Assembly (NCBI GenBank): GCA_964436315.1 | Contig: CAYTCZ010000185.1 | Location: 1 to 6,169 of the forward strand | Length of the DNA stretch: 6,169 bases | Source: CAYTCZ01 sp964436315 | GTDB lineage: Bacteria; Actinomycetota; Thermoleophilia; Gaiellales; Gaiellaceae | Reading direction: 5' to 3' | Part shown: positions 1 to 5,644 of the stretch, piece after piece | How the letters are laid out: every line of letters starts with the position of its first letter | Numbering within the stretch: the stretch's first letter is position 1 | Notes under the pieces: generated by a model | The model's database searches: none | What the model was told of the DNA's origin: nothing | The model's input: only the letters and a program-made list of their open reading frames with translations | Position numbers and translations under genes: made by a program

Positions 1-120
1 CTCGCGACCGAGAGTCTCTCGCGGCTTGAATGGATTGCGGTCATCGGGCTCGCACTGCTCGCGCCTGTCTTCACCGAGATCAGCAAGCTCGTGCGTCGAT
101 ACCTCGCGCGCCGCGCTTAG
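1..120 (+). CDS. P-type cation-transporting ATPase, C-terminal end (partial)
   Basis: Frame 1 is open from the left edge to a TAG at 118-120 and gives the last 39 residues of a protein. They contain one hydrophobic helix (WIAVIGLALLAPVF) followed by a conserved-looking Glu, a Lys and a basic tail (FTEISKLVRRYLARRA). A short amphipathic stretch, then Glu-Trp, a final membrane helix, Glu-x-x-Lys and arginines is the usual ending of the C-terminal transmembrane domain of P-type Ca2+/cation ATPases (Cation_ATPase_C). These pumps use ATP to move cations such as Ca2+, Mg2+ or Na+/K+ across the membrane. The catalytic parts (DKTGT phosphorylation loop, TGDN/GDGxND hinge) lie outside the window, so substrate and subclass cannot be read. 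The gene converges on the minus-strand operon with only 24 bp between the two stops and no convincing terminator. Another membrane protein with a similar last helix remains possible. Confidence 0.6.
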   Translation, partial: LATESLSRLEWIAVIGLALLAPVFTEISKLVRRYLARRA

Positions 121-144
121 TGCGTTGGCGATCGTTCTTCCCGA

Positions 145-3100
145 TCACTCATCTCGAAGGAGCTCGGTGGGGTCGAGCCGGTTCACAAGGCGCGACGCGA
201 GCAGGGAGGTGAGCGCGGTGGCAGCAAGGATCAGCGCGACGGCGAGTGCGATCTCGGGCACGGGCACCCGATACGGAGGCGGGAGGACGAAGAGCGGCCG
301 AAGGACAATCACGAAGTAGTAGCCCATGACCAAACCCACGAGCACCCCGGCGGCGGAGCCCAGGACGGCGACGGTGGCTGCCTCGGCGGCGATGAGGGCT
401 CGGATTGCCCGCGGTGGCAAGCCCTGCGCTCGTAGCGTGACGTACTCTCGCCGGCGCTGGAGGAGAAGCCCGAAGACGAAGATTGCAATTGCGACCGTGC
501 CCATGGCGAGGGCGTACGTGGAATCAAGGTCGACGAGCCCGGCGACGTTGAGGGCTGCGAGGCTTGATTGGTCTTTCGCCAGGGCGGTTGCCCGGGTGTC
601 GATGTGCAGCGGGTCGTTTCGACCGGGGCCCTCCGAGAGGGAGGCGACGGCTTGCGCGAGCTCCGCACCGGTCCCGTCTACGGTCGAGGCAAGGAAGAAG
701 TCCGGTTCCTTGGCCGCGACATGCCCGTGGTATTGGTCCAGCGTGATGAGGGCGTGTGCGCCGTCCGGGAAGCCGGGCAGGCGTTCGAACCGCCCGGCGA
801 GACGGAAGTCGACCTCGACTTGGTCGTCGGTGGCTCGGGCCAGCAGAACGTGAACCATGTCTCCCGGCGCTACCTGGAGGAAGTCCGCCATGTCGACGCT
901 CACCAGGATCGCCACCGGATCCTGGCTGAGAGCGCCAAGGGCTTCGGCGGCAGTGGTATCGACGAAGTGATCGTCCCGCAGGGGCGAGAGAAAACCGAGA
1001 GCGAGAGGATCGATCGCGGCCAGGTTTGCCACCTCGGACGTGCGAGTACTGCGGAGGATGCTGTTGTGAACGCCGTAGATGACCGGGGTTGCGCGCGCGA
1101 TCCCATTCGTCTGGAAAGTGACCGAGTCCTCGACGCCGTAGACTCGCTCCGAGGCTGGACTCGGCGTGATCCGAACGTCCGAGCCGATCGTGTACCGAGC
1201 ATCGTCGGATTTCGCCGCGTCGTACGAGGCGGTGAAGGCGGCCAGGCTGGTCGCGACCGCCACGATCAGCGCGACGACCACAGTGCCGTTGCCGATCGCC
1301 CACGGGCGTCGGCCGGCGCTCAGCCAGAAGAGGCTGCGGAGCAGCGGTTCCATCCTCGCTCTTCCGGACCGCCCGCGCCGTGCCAGGAGGGCGCTAACGA
1401 TGCGGGCGGCCGCGAGGCTTCCGGCGATCCACACCCCGATTGGCAGTACAAGGAGCGCGAGTTGCAGCTCGACGGCTCGACCCGAGTAGACGGAACCGGG
1501 CGTGCCGTCGAACGCATTCGCCCAGAGGGCGAGCGCAGTCCCGCCCACCACCACGGCGATACCCACGAAGTCGAGTCCGAATCGGCGCCACAGCGGCGCG
1601 CGTTGCGGAAGTCGAGCGCGGTCCTCGTTGATCTCCCGATCAATCGATCGGCGCCCCGTGAGATACAGAGCGGCCCCTGTCGCGGCGAAGCCAACGAAGG
1701 CGCCGAGGAGTCCCGACACGACCAGGCTCGCCGTGCTGGCCCGTTGCAGCGTGTCGTGACTGAGAACGGCCGCGGCGGATGCGTAGCCCACCAGGACTCC
1801 GACCGTGGACCCCGCCGCAGTCAGAATGCCGACGCGCAGAGCCAGCATTCGCAGGAGGTGCGCCCGGCTCGCGCCGCGAATGCGCAGCGTTGCCTGCTCA
1901 CGCCGCTGTGCCCCGGCGAGCACGGCTCCCGCGTATGCGGCCAAGAACGCGGCGAGGAGACCGCCGGGTACCCCAAGGAACACGAACAGCCGCTTGGCAA
2001 CGTCGGCATCGGCCGACGCCACCCCAAGGGTGTTGGAGATGTTGTCGATCAGGAAGTCTTGATGGGGTGCGATGTTGGTGACCTCGGCGGCTATGCGCTG
2101 GGTCTCGAGCAGCGCCGTGGCCGGGTCCGCGTCGAGCAGGTTGCGGCGGAGACCGATGTCGAGCTCGCGGATCGGCGGATTCTTCAGTCGCTCACCGCGA
2201 GCGCTTGCCGCCCGCTCGTAGGCCGGTAAGACATCGTTTGCGAATGTGTTCGGATCGACTGCGATCGAGGCCGGGAGGTAGACGAACGTCTCGAGATCGT
2301 CCCCGCGGCGGCTCGAGAAGAGCGAACGCGCGCCGCTCAGGTCGGCGATCCCGCCGACTTCGAGCCCAAGCGCGGTGTCGTCTGGTAGCCGAAGGGATAC
2401 GCGGTCACCGATCCCGACTCCGAGCTCTCGCGATGCCTCGGCACTGATGAGCGCCTTGCCAGGCGTAAGCTCGCCGGCGACTATGTCGATGGTCTTGTCG
2501 CGGTCCGCGTATGCCGCGTCGAAACCGAAGACCTTCACCGGAGTATCGACTACAGCGTCGCCGGCGGCGAGCGATCGTGGAGCCAGGTCGCCGATCGAAA
2601 GCTGGCCGACGTACGCTACGCCGGCCAGTCGTCGAATATCTTCCGCGAGCTGCTCGGCGGGAACCGGCGCCGGAGCGTTTGCCGGAACCGGGTTTACGGA
2701 CTCGCGCGTCGAGAAAGATGATGCGATCGCTTTGTCGTCAAGATTCAGCGGAGAGACCGCCTCGACCACATAGGCGACCCTGACGGTGTCCCCGGGCTCG
2801 AGACTGCCAACGTTCAGCCCAGCCTGCCCCTCACCGTGCGCGAAAGGATTGTCGTCGAAGTCGGTGACGGCATTGCCGTTCACAGCCGCGGAGCCGGCGA
2901 CGAACGCCAGCTCGGCGTCCGGAAGGGACCGCACGATCACCTCATTGGCGGGAAGCTCTGACGTGTTCCGAAGCTCGAGCCTGACAGTGACCGGTTGACC
3001 GGGCTGAACGGGACCCGCTGGCTCGAAGGCCTGAGTGAGTGTGAGTTCGCCGCCGACGGGATCGGTGAGGATGCGCTGCATGTCAATCGCCAGCGGAGCC

Positions 3101-3249
3101 ACCGCGCGCTGCGTCATCGAGGCCCGCAAGCCGTCGATGAAGAACAGCACGCCACAGAAGAGCCCGACCCCGAGGGTGACCCCCACCATCGTCGAAAGCG
3201 TGCGACGGGGGTTCCGGACGAGATCGGCCCAGACGTACCTAGCGAGCAT
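145..3249 (-). CDS. Large double-FtsX (ABC3-type) ABC transporter permease with a DUF11-like extracytoplasmic domain
   Basis: Membrane subunit of the ABC system, 1034 aa from the chosen ATG. A TTG at 3261 would add four residues, but it has no Shine-Dalgarno sequence, whereas the ATG at 3249 has GAGG six bases upstream. By eye there are ten membrane helices. TM1 is about 19-41. The first extracytoplasmic region is 42-418, with a DUF11-like beta domain at about 68-166 and then a MacB periplasmic-core type segment (for example GKALISAEASRELGVGIGD). TM2-4 lie at about 420-530 with the FtsX loop RREQATLRIRGAS (449-461). TM5-6 link the halves (558-613) and TM7 is 651-673. The second extracytoplasmic domain is 676-908. 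TM8-10 lie at 910-1021 with a second FtsX loop, RRREYVTLRAQGLP. Two FtsX units in one chain replace a permease dimer. It is the last gene of the operon and overlaps the upstream ATPase gene by 11 bp. The family exports or extracts lipids, lipoproteins or peptides, or transmits signals. The substrate here is unknown. Confidence 0.93.
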   Translation of the reverse strand: MLARYVWADLVRNPRRTLSTMVGVTLGVGLFCGVLFFIDGLRASMTQRAVAPLAIDMQRILTDPVGGELTLTQAFEPAGPVQPGQPVTVRLELRNTSELPANEVIVRSLPDAELAFVAGSAAVNGNAVTDFDDNPFAHGEGQAGLNVGSLEPGDTVRVAYVVEAVSPLNLDDKAIASSFSTRESVNPVPANAPAPVPAEQLAEDIRRLAGVAYVGQLSIGDLAPRSLAAGDAVVDTPVKVFGFDAAYADRDKTIDIVAGELTPGKALISAEASRELGVGIGDRVSLRLPDDTALGLEVGGIADLSGARSLFSSRRGDDLETFVYLPASIAVDPNTFANDVLPAYERAASARGERLKNPPIRELDIGLRRNLLDADPATALLETQRIAAEVTNIAPHQDFLIDNISNTLGVASADADVAKRLFVFLGVPGGLLAAFLAAYAGAVLAGAQRREQATLRIRGASRAHLLRMLALRVGILTAAGSTVGVLVGYASAAAVLSHDTLQRASTASLVVSGLLGAFVGFAATGAALYLTGRRSIDREINEDRARLPQRAPLWRRFGLDFVGIAVVVGGTALALWANAFDGTPGSVYSGRAVELQLALLVLPIGVWIAGSLAAARIVSALLARRGRSGRARMEPLLRSLFWLSAGRRPWAIGNGTVVVALIVAVATSLAAFTASYDAAKSDDARYTIGSDVRITPSPASERVYGVEDSVTFQTNGIARATPVIYGVHNSILRSTRTSEVANLAAIDPLALGFLSPLRDDHFVDTTAAEALGALSQDPVAILVSVDMADFLQVAPGDMVHVLLARATDDQVEVDFRLAGRFERLPGFPDGAHALITLDQYHGHVAAKEPDFFLASTVDGTGAELAQAVASLSEGPGRNDPLHIDTRATALAKDQSSLAALNVAGLVDLDSTYALAMGTVAIAIFVFGLLLQRRREYVTLRAQGLPPRAIRALIAAEAATVAVLGSAAGVLVGLVMGYYFVIVLRPLFVLPPPYRVPVPEIALAVALILAATALTSLLASRLVNRLDPTELLRDE

Positions 3250-3937
3250 TCGCGGCCTCAAGCCCGGCGCGATCGAGCTGGAACGTCAAGTCCATCGAGG
3301 CCGCGACAGATGGGTCATGGGTCACGATCACCATCGTCGCGGCGAGTTCGCGTTGCACGTCGCAAAGCAGATCGACGACGGTTTGGGCTGCGCGCGCATC
3401 GAGGGAGCCTGTTGGCTCGTCGGCGAGGATCACCGCCGGCCGGTGAATCACAGCGCGCGCGACGGCAGCTCTCTGGCGCTCGCCGCCCGAGAGCTGATCC
3501 GGTAGCCGCTGCGCCAGGTCACCGAGGCCCAAGCGCGCGAGTAGCTCATATGGGTCACACCAGGCGGGGCGTGCGGCTACTCCGTTACGGCTGATGGACA
3601 GAGGGAGCGCCACGTTCTCGACGACCGAGAGAAACGGCAATAGGTTGTCCGCCTGGTAGACCATGCCGATCGTTCGCTGGCGGAATGCCACACGCTCGTG
3701 CTGCGGCATGGCCGTGATGGCCTCCCCACCGATCGTCACCGTTCCACGGGTAGGAAGGGCGAGACCGGCGAGCAGGCCGAGCAGGGTGGACTTCCCGCAG
3801 CCGCTTGGTCCCATGACGGCGAGACTTGTTCCGCCCGGAGCGTCGAGGCTTTCGCAGTCGAGCGCCCGCACCGTTCCCCACGGCGTGGCGTGTTCGACTA
3901 GCAGCCCCCGAGCTTCGATCGCAGTCGCGGGGGTCAT
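3239..3937 (-). CDS. ABC transporter ATP-binding protein, LolD/MacB-like (canonical motifs)
   Basis: Cytoplasmic nucleotide-binding subunit, 232 aa, the usual size for a stand-alone ATPase of the LolD/MacB/FtsE/BceA class. Visible motifs in order are Walker A GPSGCGKST (43-51), Q-loop with Gln95 in YQADNLLPFLSVVENV, signature LSGGERQR (149-156), Walker B VILADEP with catalytic Glu174 followed by TGSLD, and the H-loop His207 in VTHD. NLLPFLSVVENVALPL after the Q-loop and DEPTGSLD after Walker B are typical of this exporter/extractor class. All residues needed for ATP hydrolysis are present. The ATG start overlaps the stop of the upstream ATPase gene as ATGA (3934-3937). No strong Shine-Dalgarno sequence is seen, so re-initiation by coupling is likely. 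Its own stop lies inside the permease gene start region. It probably pairs with the divergent ATPase just upstream to drive the double-FtsX permease. Confidence 0.96.
   Translation of the reverse strand: MTPATAIEARGLLVEHATPWGTVRALDCESLDAPGGTSLAVMGPSGCGKSTLLGLLAGLALPTRGTVTIGGEAITAMPQHERVAFRQRTIGMVYQADNLLPFLSVVENVALPLSISRNGVAARPAWCDPYELLARLGLGDLAQRLPDQLSGGERQRAAVARAVIHRPAVILADEPTGSLDARAAQTVVDLLCDVQRELAATMVIVTHDPSVAASMDLTFQLDRAGLEAANAR
3256..3259 (-). promoter_or_regulatory. Ribosome binding site deciding the permease start
   Basis: Read on the minus strand, GAGG lies inside the last codons of the upstream ATPase gene, with six bases (CCGCGA) before the ATG at 3249-3247. The alternative TTG at 3261-3259 overlaps this element and has no purine-rich run in front of it. 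The geometry therefore favours the ATG and leaves an 11-bp overlap with the preceding gene. Confidence 0.55.
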
Positions 3938-4608
3938 CGAGCGACGACGTGCTTGTCGGCGAGGGCGAAGCGGTGATCAGCTCTATCGGCGAGGGAGACG
4001 TCGTGGGTCACGAAGAGCAACGCGAAACCGGGAGCGAGGAGTTCGTCGACGACCTGACTGGCGGTGACGGAATCGAGTTGGCCGGCCATCTCGTCTGCGA
4101 GTAGCAAGGCGGGCTGATTGGCCAACGAGACCGCCAGGGAAACTCGCTGAGTCTCACCTCCCGAGAGCTGGCGCGGCAGGTGGTTGGCGCGATCAGCGAC
4201 GCTGAAGCGGTCGAGCAGTGCTATGGCCTTCGCCCTCATAGAACGCCGGCCGTCGCGCGAAGCAAACGCAATTGCGAGCTCAACGTTCTCGCAGGCCGTG
4301 AGGAACGGAATCAGGTTGTCGGATTGAAGAGCGATCCCAATCCGCCGGGCTCGGAGGTTGGCGCGTGTCCGATCGTCGAGCTCGGTCATGGCGAGACCCT
4401 CGATCTCCACGAGGCCGCTGTCGGGTCGGAGCAGTCCAGCGATCAGGGAGAGTAGCGTCGACTTGCCGCTTCCAGAGGGGCCGATCAGACTCGCCTTTTG
4501 CCCCGCCTCGATCGTGAGATCGACGTCCACGAGGACCTCGGTCGGTTGCTCGCTCGAGGAGTACGACTTCGATACGCCCGCAAGCCGAACGATGGGACTG
4601 TCGCTCAA
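3934..4608 (-). CDS. ABC transporter ATP-binding protein, divergent partner (DEMAGQLD after Walker B)
   Basis: Second cytoplasmic ATPase of the operon, 224 aa. Motifs are Walker A GPSGSGKST (43-51), Q-loop Gln95 (LQSDNLIPFLTACENV), signature LSGGETQR (148-155), Walker B ALLLADE with catalytic Glu173, and H-loop His202 (FVTHD). The highly conserved DEPTGxLD is replaced by DEMAGQLD, so the Pro and Thr after the catalytic Glu are lost while the catalytic residues remain. It is clearly diverged from the ATPase encoded next to it and is not a recent tandem copy. The start is a TTG whose first three bases overlap the lipoprotein stop (TTGA, 4605-4608). A stop codon lies in frame seven codons upstream with no ATG or GTG between, and the next internal Met is residue 74, past Walker A, so TTG is the only sensible start. 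It is probably one half of a heterodimeric ATPase. Confidence 0.94.
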   Translation of the reverse strand: MSDSPIVRLAGVSKSYSSSEQPTEVLVDVDLTIEAGQKASLIGPSGSGKSTLLSLIAGLLRPDSGLVEIEGLAMTELDDRTRANLRARRIGIALQSDNLIPFLTACENVELAIAFASRDGRRSMRAKAIALLDRFSVADRANHLPRQLSGGETQRVSLAVSLANQPALLLADEMAGQLDSVTASQVVDELLAPGFALLFVTHDVSLADRADHRFALADKHVVAR

Positions 4609-5504
4609 CTCGCTCGTTTCGAATCAGGCGCTGCTGCGTACACGTCGGGCGCTGTCCGCCGGGCGTGCTCCTCGAGATCGAGCACCAGTCGACTAGCCTC
4701 CGCAAGACCCTCCGGGCTGAGTTCGACGAAGTTGATCAACTGGAACGTGTCCTGGTGAAGACTCTCGTCCTGAGGGATGTTGTTGATCACGCCGACGCCC
4801 GGCGCGTAGTACTTGTGTTCGTTGTCGATCGCACCGACCTCGCCCTCGCGGACGACGATTACGTCGTCGAAGCAGCCGAACTCCACACATTCGGAGGCGC
4901 CGACCTCGACGGGCTCGCCAGCTGAGCCGTCCTCGCCCGGAGGTGCACCGATGAACCATCGCGGCGTATCGGCCAGAACCGACGCGGGTATGAGGATGCC
5001 CGGCACTCCACCGTCGGCGGAACCAAGCCAAGCATCTTCGGTGTTGGTGAATTCGCCACCTTCGTAGTCCTCGGTGTAGCCGCCCATGAGCCAGACATTG
5101 CCATCCTTGTCCAGAGCGAAGTAATCGATGCCGACCTGGGAGATCTCGCCCGAGTCCGTGGATTCGTCGAGCATCGCGATTGCGGGTACCCCGTCGATGA
5201 CGCGAATGACGTCCGTCATTGTCGAGATGACCTCGTGGGGAACCGTCCGAGCGCCGACCTCAGTGGTACCTCCCCGGACCCACTGCAAGCCTGGCTTGAG
5301 CGGGTGGTAGGGGTTGGTACTCGTGGTGGGATCGACGAAGTTCGCAGGATCGAACTCCACACGCGCACCGTCCTCTTCAGCGGACGCGGCCGACCCGTCG
5401 CTGGATGAACTAGCTCCGCAAGCGGCGACGGACGCTAAAGCGGCGATGACCAGCAGCAACTGGAGAACGCGGCGGGCAGTAGGCGTGAAGCAGATTGGTC
5501 TCAT
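4605..5504 (-). CDS. Uncharacterised secreted lipoprotein, first gene of the ABC operon
   Basis: A 299-aa protein with a lipoprotein signal: basic n-region (R2, R11, R12), hydrophobic core LQLLLVIAALASV and lipobox VAAC with lipidated Cys29. A Ser/Ala/Gly/Glu-rich tether (30-47) follows, then a soluble extracytoplasmic domain. Recognisable blocks are NPYHPLKPG (64-72), DKDGNVWLMGGY (132-143), GGVPGILIPA (165-174), a Cys206/Cys211 pair that could form a disulfide outside the cell, and HKYYAPGVGVI (230-240). From memory, NPY-PL-PG at the start and KYYAPGVG near the end recur in a family of secreted bacterial proteins without an assigned function; this was not searched. The C-terminal segment 265-284 is probably helical. 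The stop overlaps the TTG of the next ATPase gene, so it belongs to the transporter operon, as surface partner, sensor or cargo (inference). The ATG has no Shine-Dalgarno sequence and sits six bases after a TANNNT element. It is not an obvious solute-binding protein. Confidence 0.9.
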   Translation of the reverse strand: MRPICFTPTARRVLQLLLVIAALASVAACGASSSSDGSAASAEEDGARVEFDPANFVDPTTSTNPYHPLKPGLQWVRGGTTEVGARTVPHEVISTMTDVIRVIDGVPAIAMLDESTDSGEISQVGIDYFALDKDGNVWLMGGYTEDYEGGEFTNTEDAWLGSADGGVPGILIPASVLADTPRWFIGAPPGEDGSAGEPVEVGASECVEFGCFDDVIVVREGEVGAIDNEHKYYAPGVGVINNIPQDESLHQDTFQLINFVELSPEGLAEASRLVLDLEEHARRTAPDVYAAAPDSKRAS

Positions 5505-5510
5505 AGGCCG

Positions 5511-5516
5511 AAGGTA
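5511..5516 (-). promoter_or_regulatory. Candidate -10 element for a leaderless operon transcript
   Basis: On the minus strand TACCTT fits the actinobacterial -10 pattern TANNNT, and six bases (CGGCCT) separate it from the ATG at 5504. This places the expected transcription start on the A of the start codon. The bases just upstream of the ATG are pyrimidine-rich and contain no Shine-Dalgarno sequence, as expected for a leaderless message. There is no good -35; a TTTAAC 16 bp upstream is weak and lies within the phased repeats at 5526-5565, which could replace it through an activator. A TANNNT hexamer is common by chance, so this stays tentative. Confidence 0.35.
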
Positions 5517-5525
5517 GCCGCGTTC

Positions 5526-5565
5526 GATGAGAGTTAAATGAGATGATGGTGAAGCTCCGATGAGG
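5526..5565 (-). promoter_or_regulatory. Four 11-bp-phased direct repeats, candidate PhoB/PhoP/OmpR-family operator
   Basis: Read on the minus strand, four heptamers occur at exact 11-bp intervals: CCTCATC (5565-5559), CTTCACC (5554-5548), TCTCATT (5543-5537) and TCTCATC (5532-5526). All fit YYTCAYY, and the four-base spacers differ. Tandem 7-bp units with 4-bp spacers are the known binding layout of OmpR/PhoB-family response regulators. The TCAY core matches the E. coli Pho box (CTGTCAT) and the Streptomyces PHO unit (GTTCACC), the latter 6 of 7 for the second repeat. The array ends nine bases before the candidate -10, where an activator would replace a -35. The rest of the 140-bp gap back to the dipeptidase gene holds a GGGCGCCC palindrome (5574-5581) and GC-rich sequence but no clear terminator. 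Which regulator binds is not shown by the sequence. Confidence 0.4.
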
Positions 5566-5644
5566 CCGGTCTAGGGCGCCCGAGCAGCAGTGTTTGGGTC
5601 GACGCGGCCGGGCCGATTACTACCCGCCGACCTACCGCCGCGTC

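Noticed and set aside
130..146. Inverted repeat GATCG/CGATC with a 7-base loop between the two convergent stop codons, considered as a bidirectional terminator
   Set aside because: The stem is only 5 bp, is not GC-rich, and is not followed by a T tract on either strand; it also includes the permease stop codon.
326..853. Other + strand open frames inside the permease, ATPase and lipoprotein genes
   Set aside because: They are Ser/Arg/Ala-rich out-of-frame translations with no domains or ribosome binding sites and lie opposite well-supported genes.
568..2229. A 553-codon open frame on the + strand, antisense to the permease gene
   Set aside because: Its translation is rich in Arg, Gly and charged residues with no recognisable domain, and it lies wholly opposite a permease gene with clear FtsX motifs and membrane helices. 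High GC content depletes stop codons in the opposing frames, so this is a compositional shadow.
3239..4608. The two adjacent ATPase genes as a recent tandem duplication
   Set aside because: They share only the common ABC motifs and differ throughout the rest of their length, including the post-Walker B sequence, so they are old paralogues kept side by side.
5574..5625. GGGCGCCC palindrome and the nearby GGCCGGGCC inverted repeat in the 140-bp gap, considered as a terminator for the dipeptidase gene
   Set aside because: The palindromes leave loops of zero or one base, the arms are short and no T-run follows on the minus strand; chance is likely in such GC-rich sequence.
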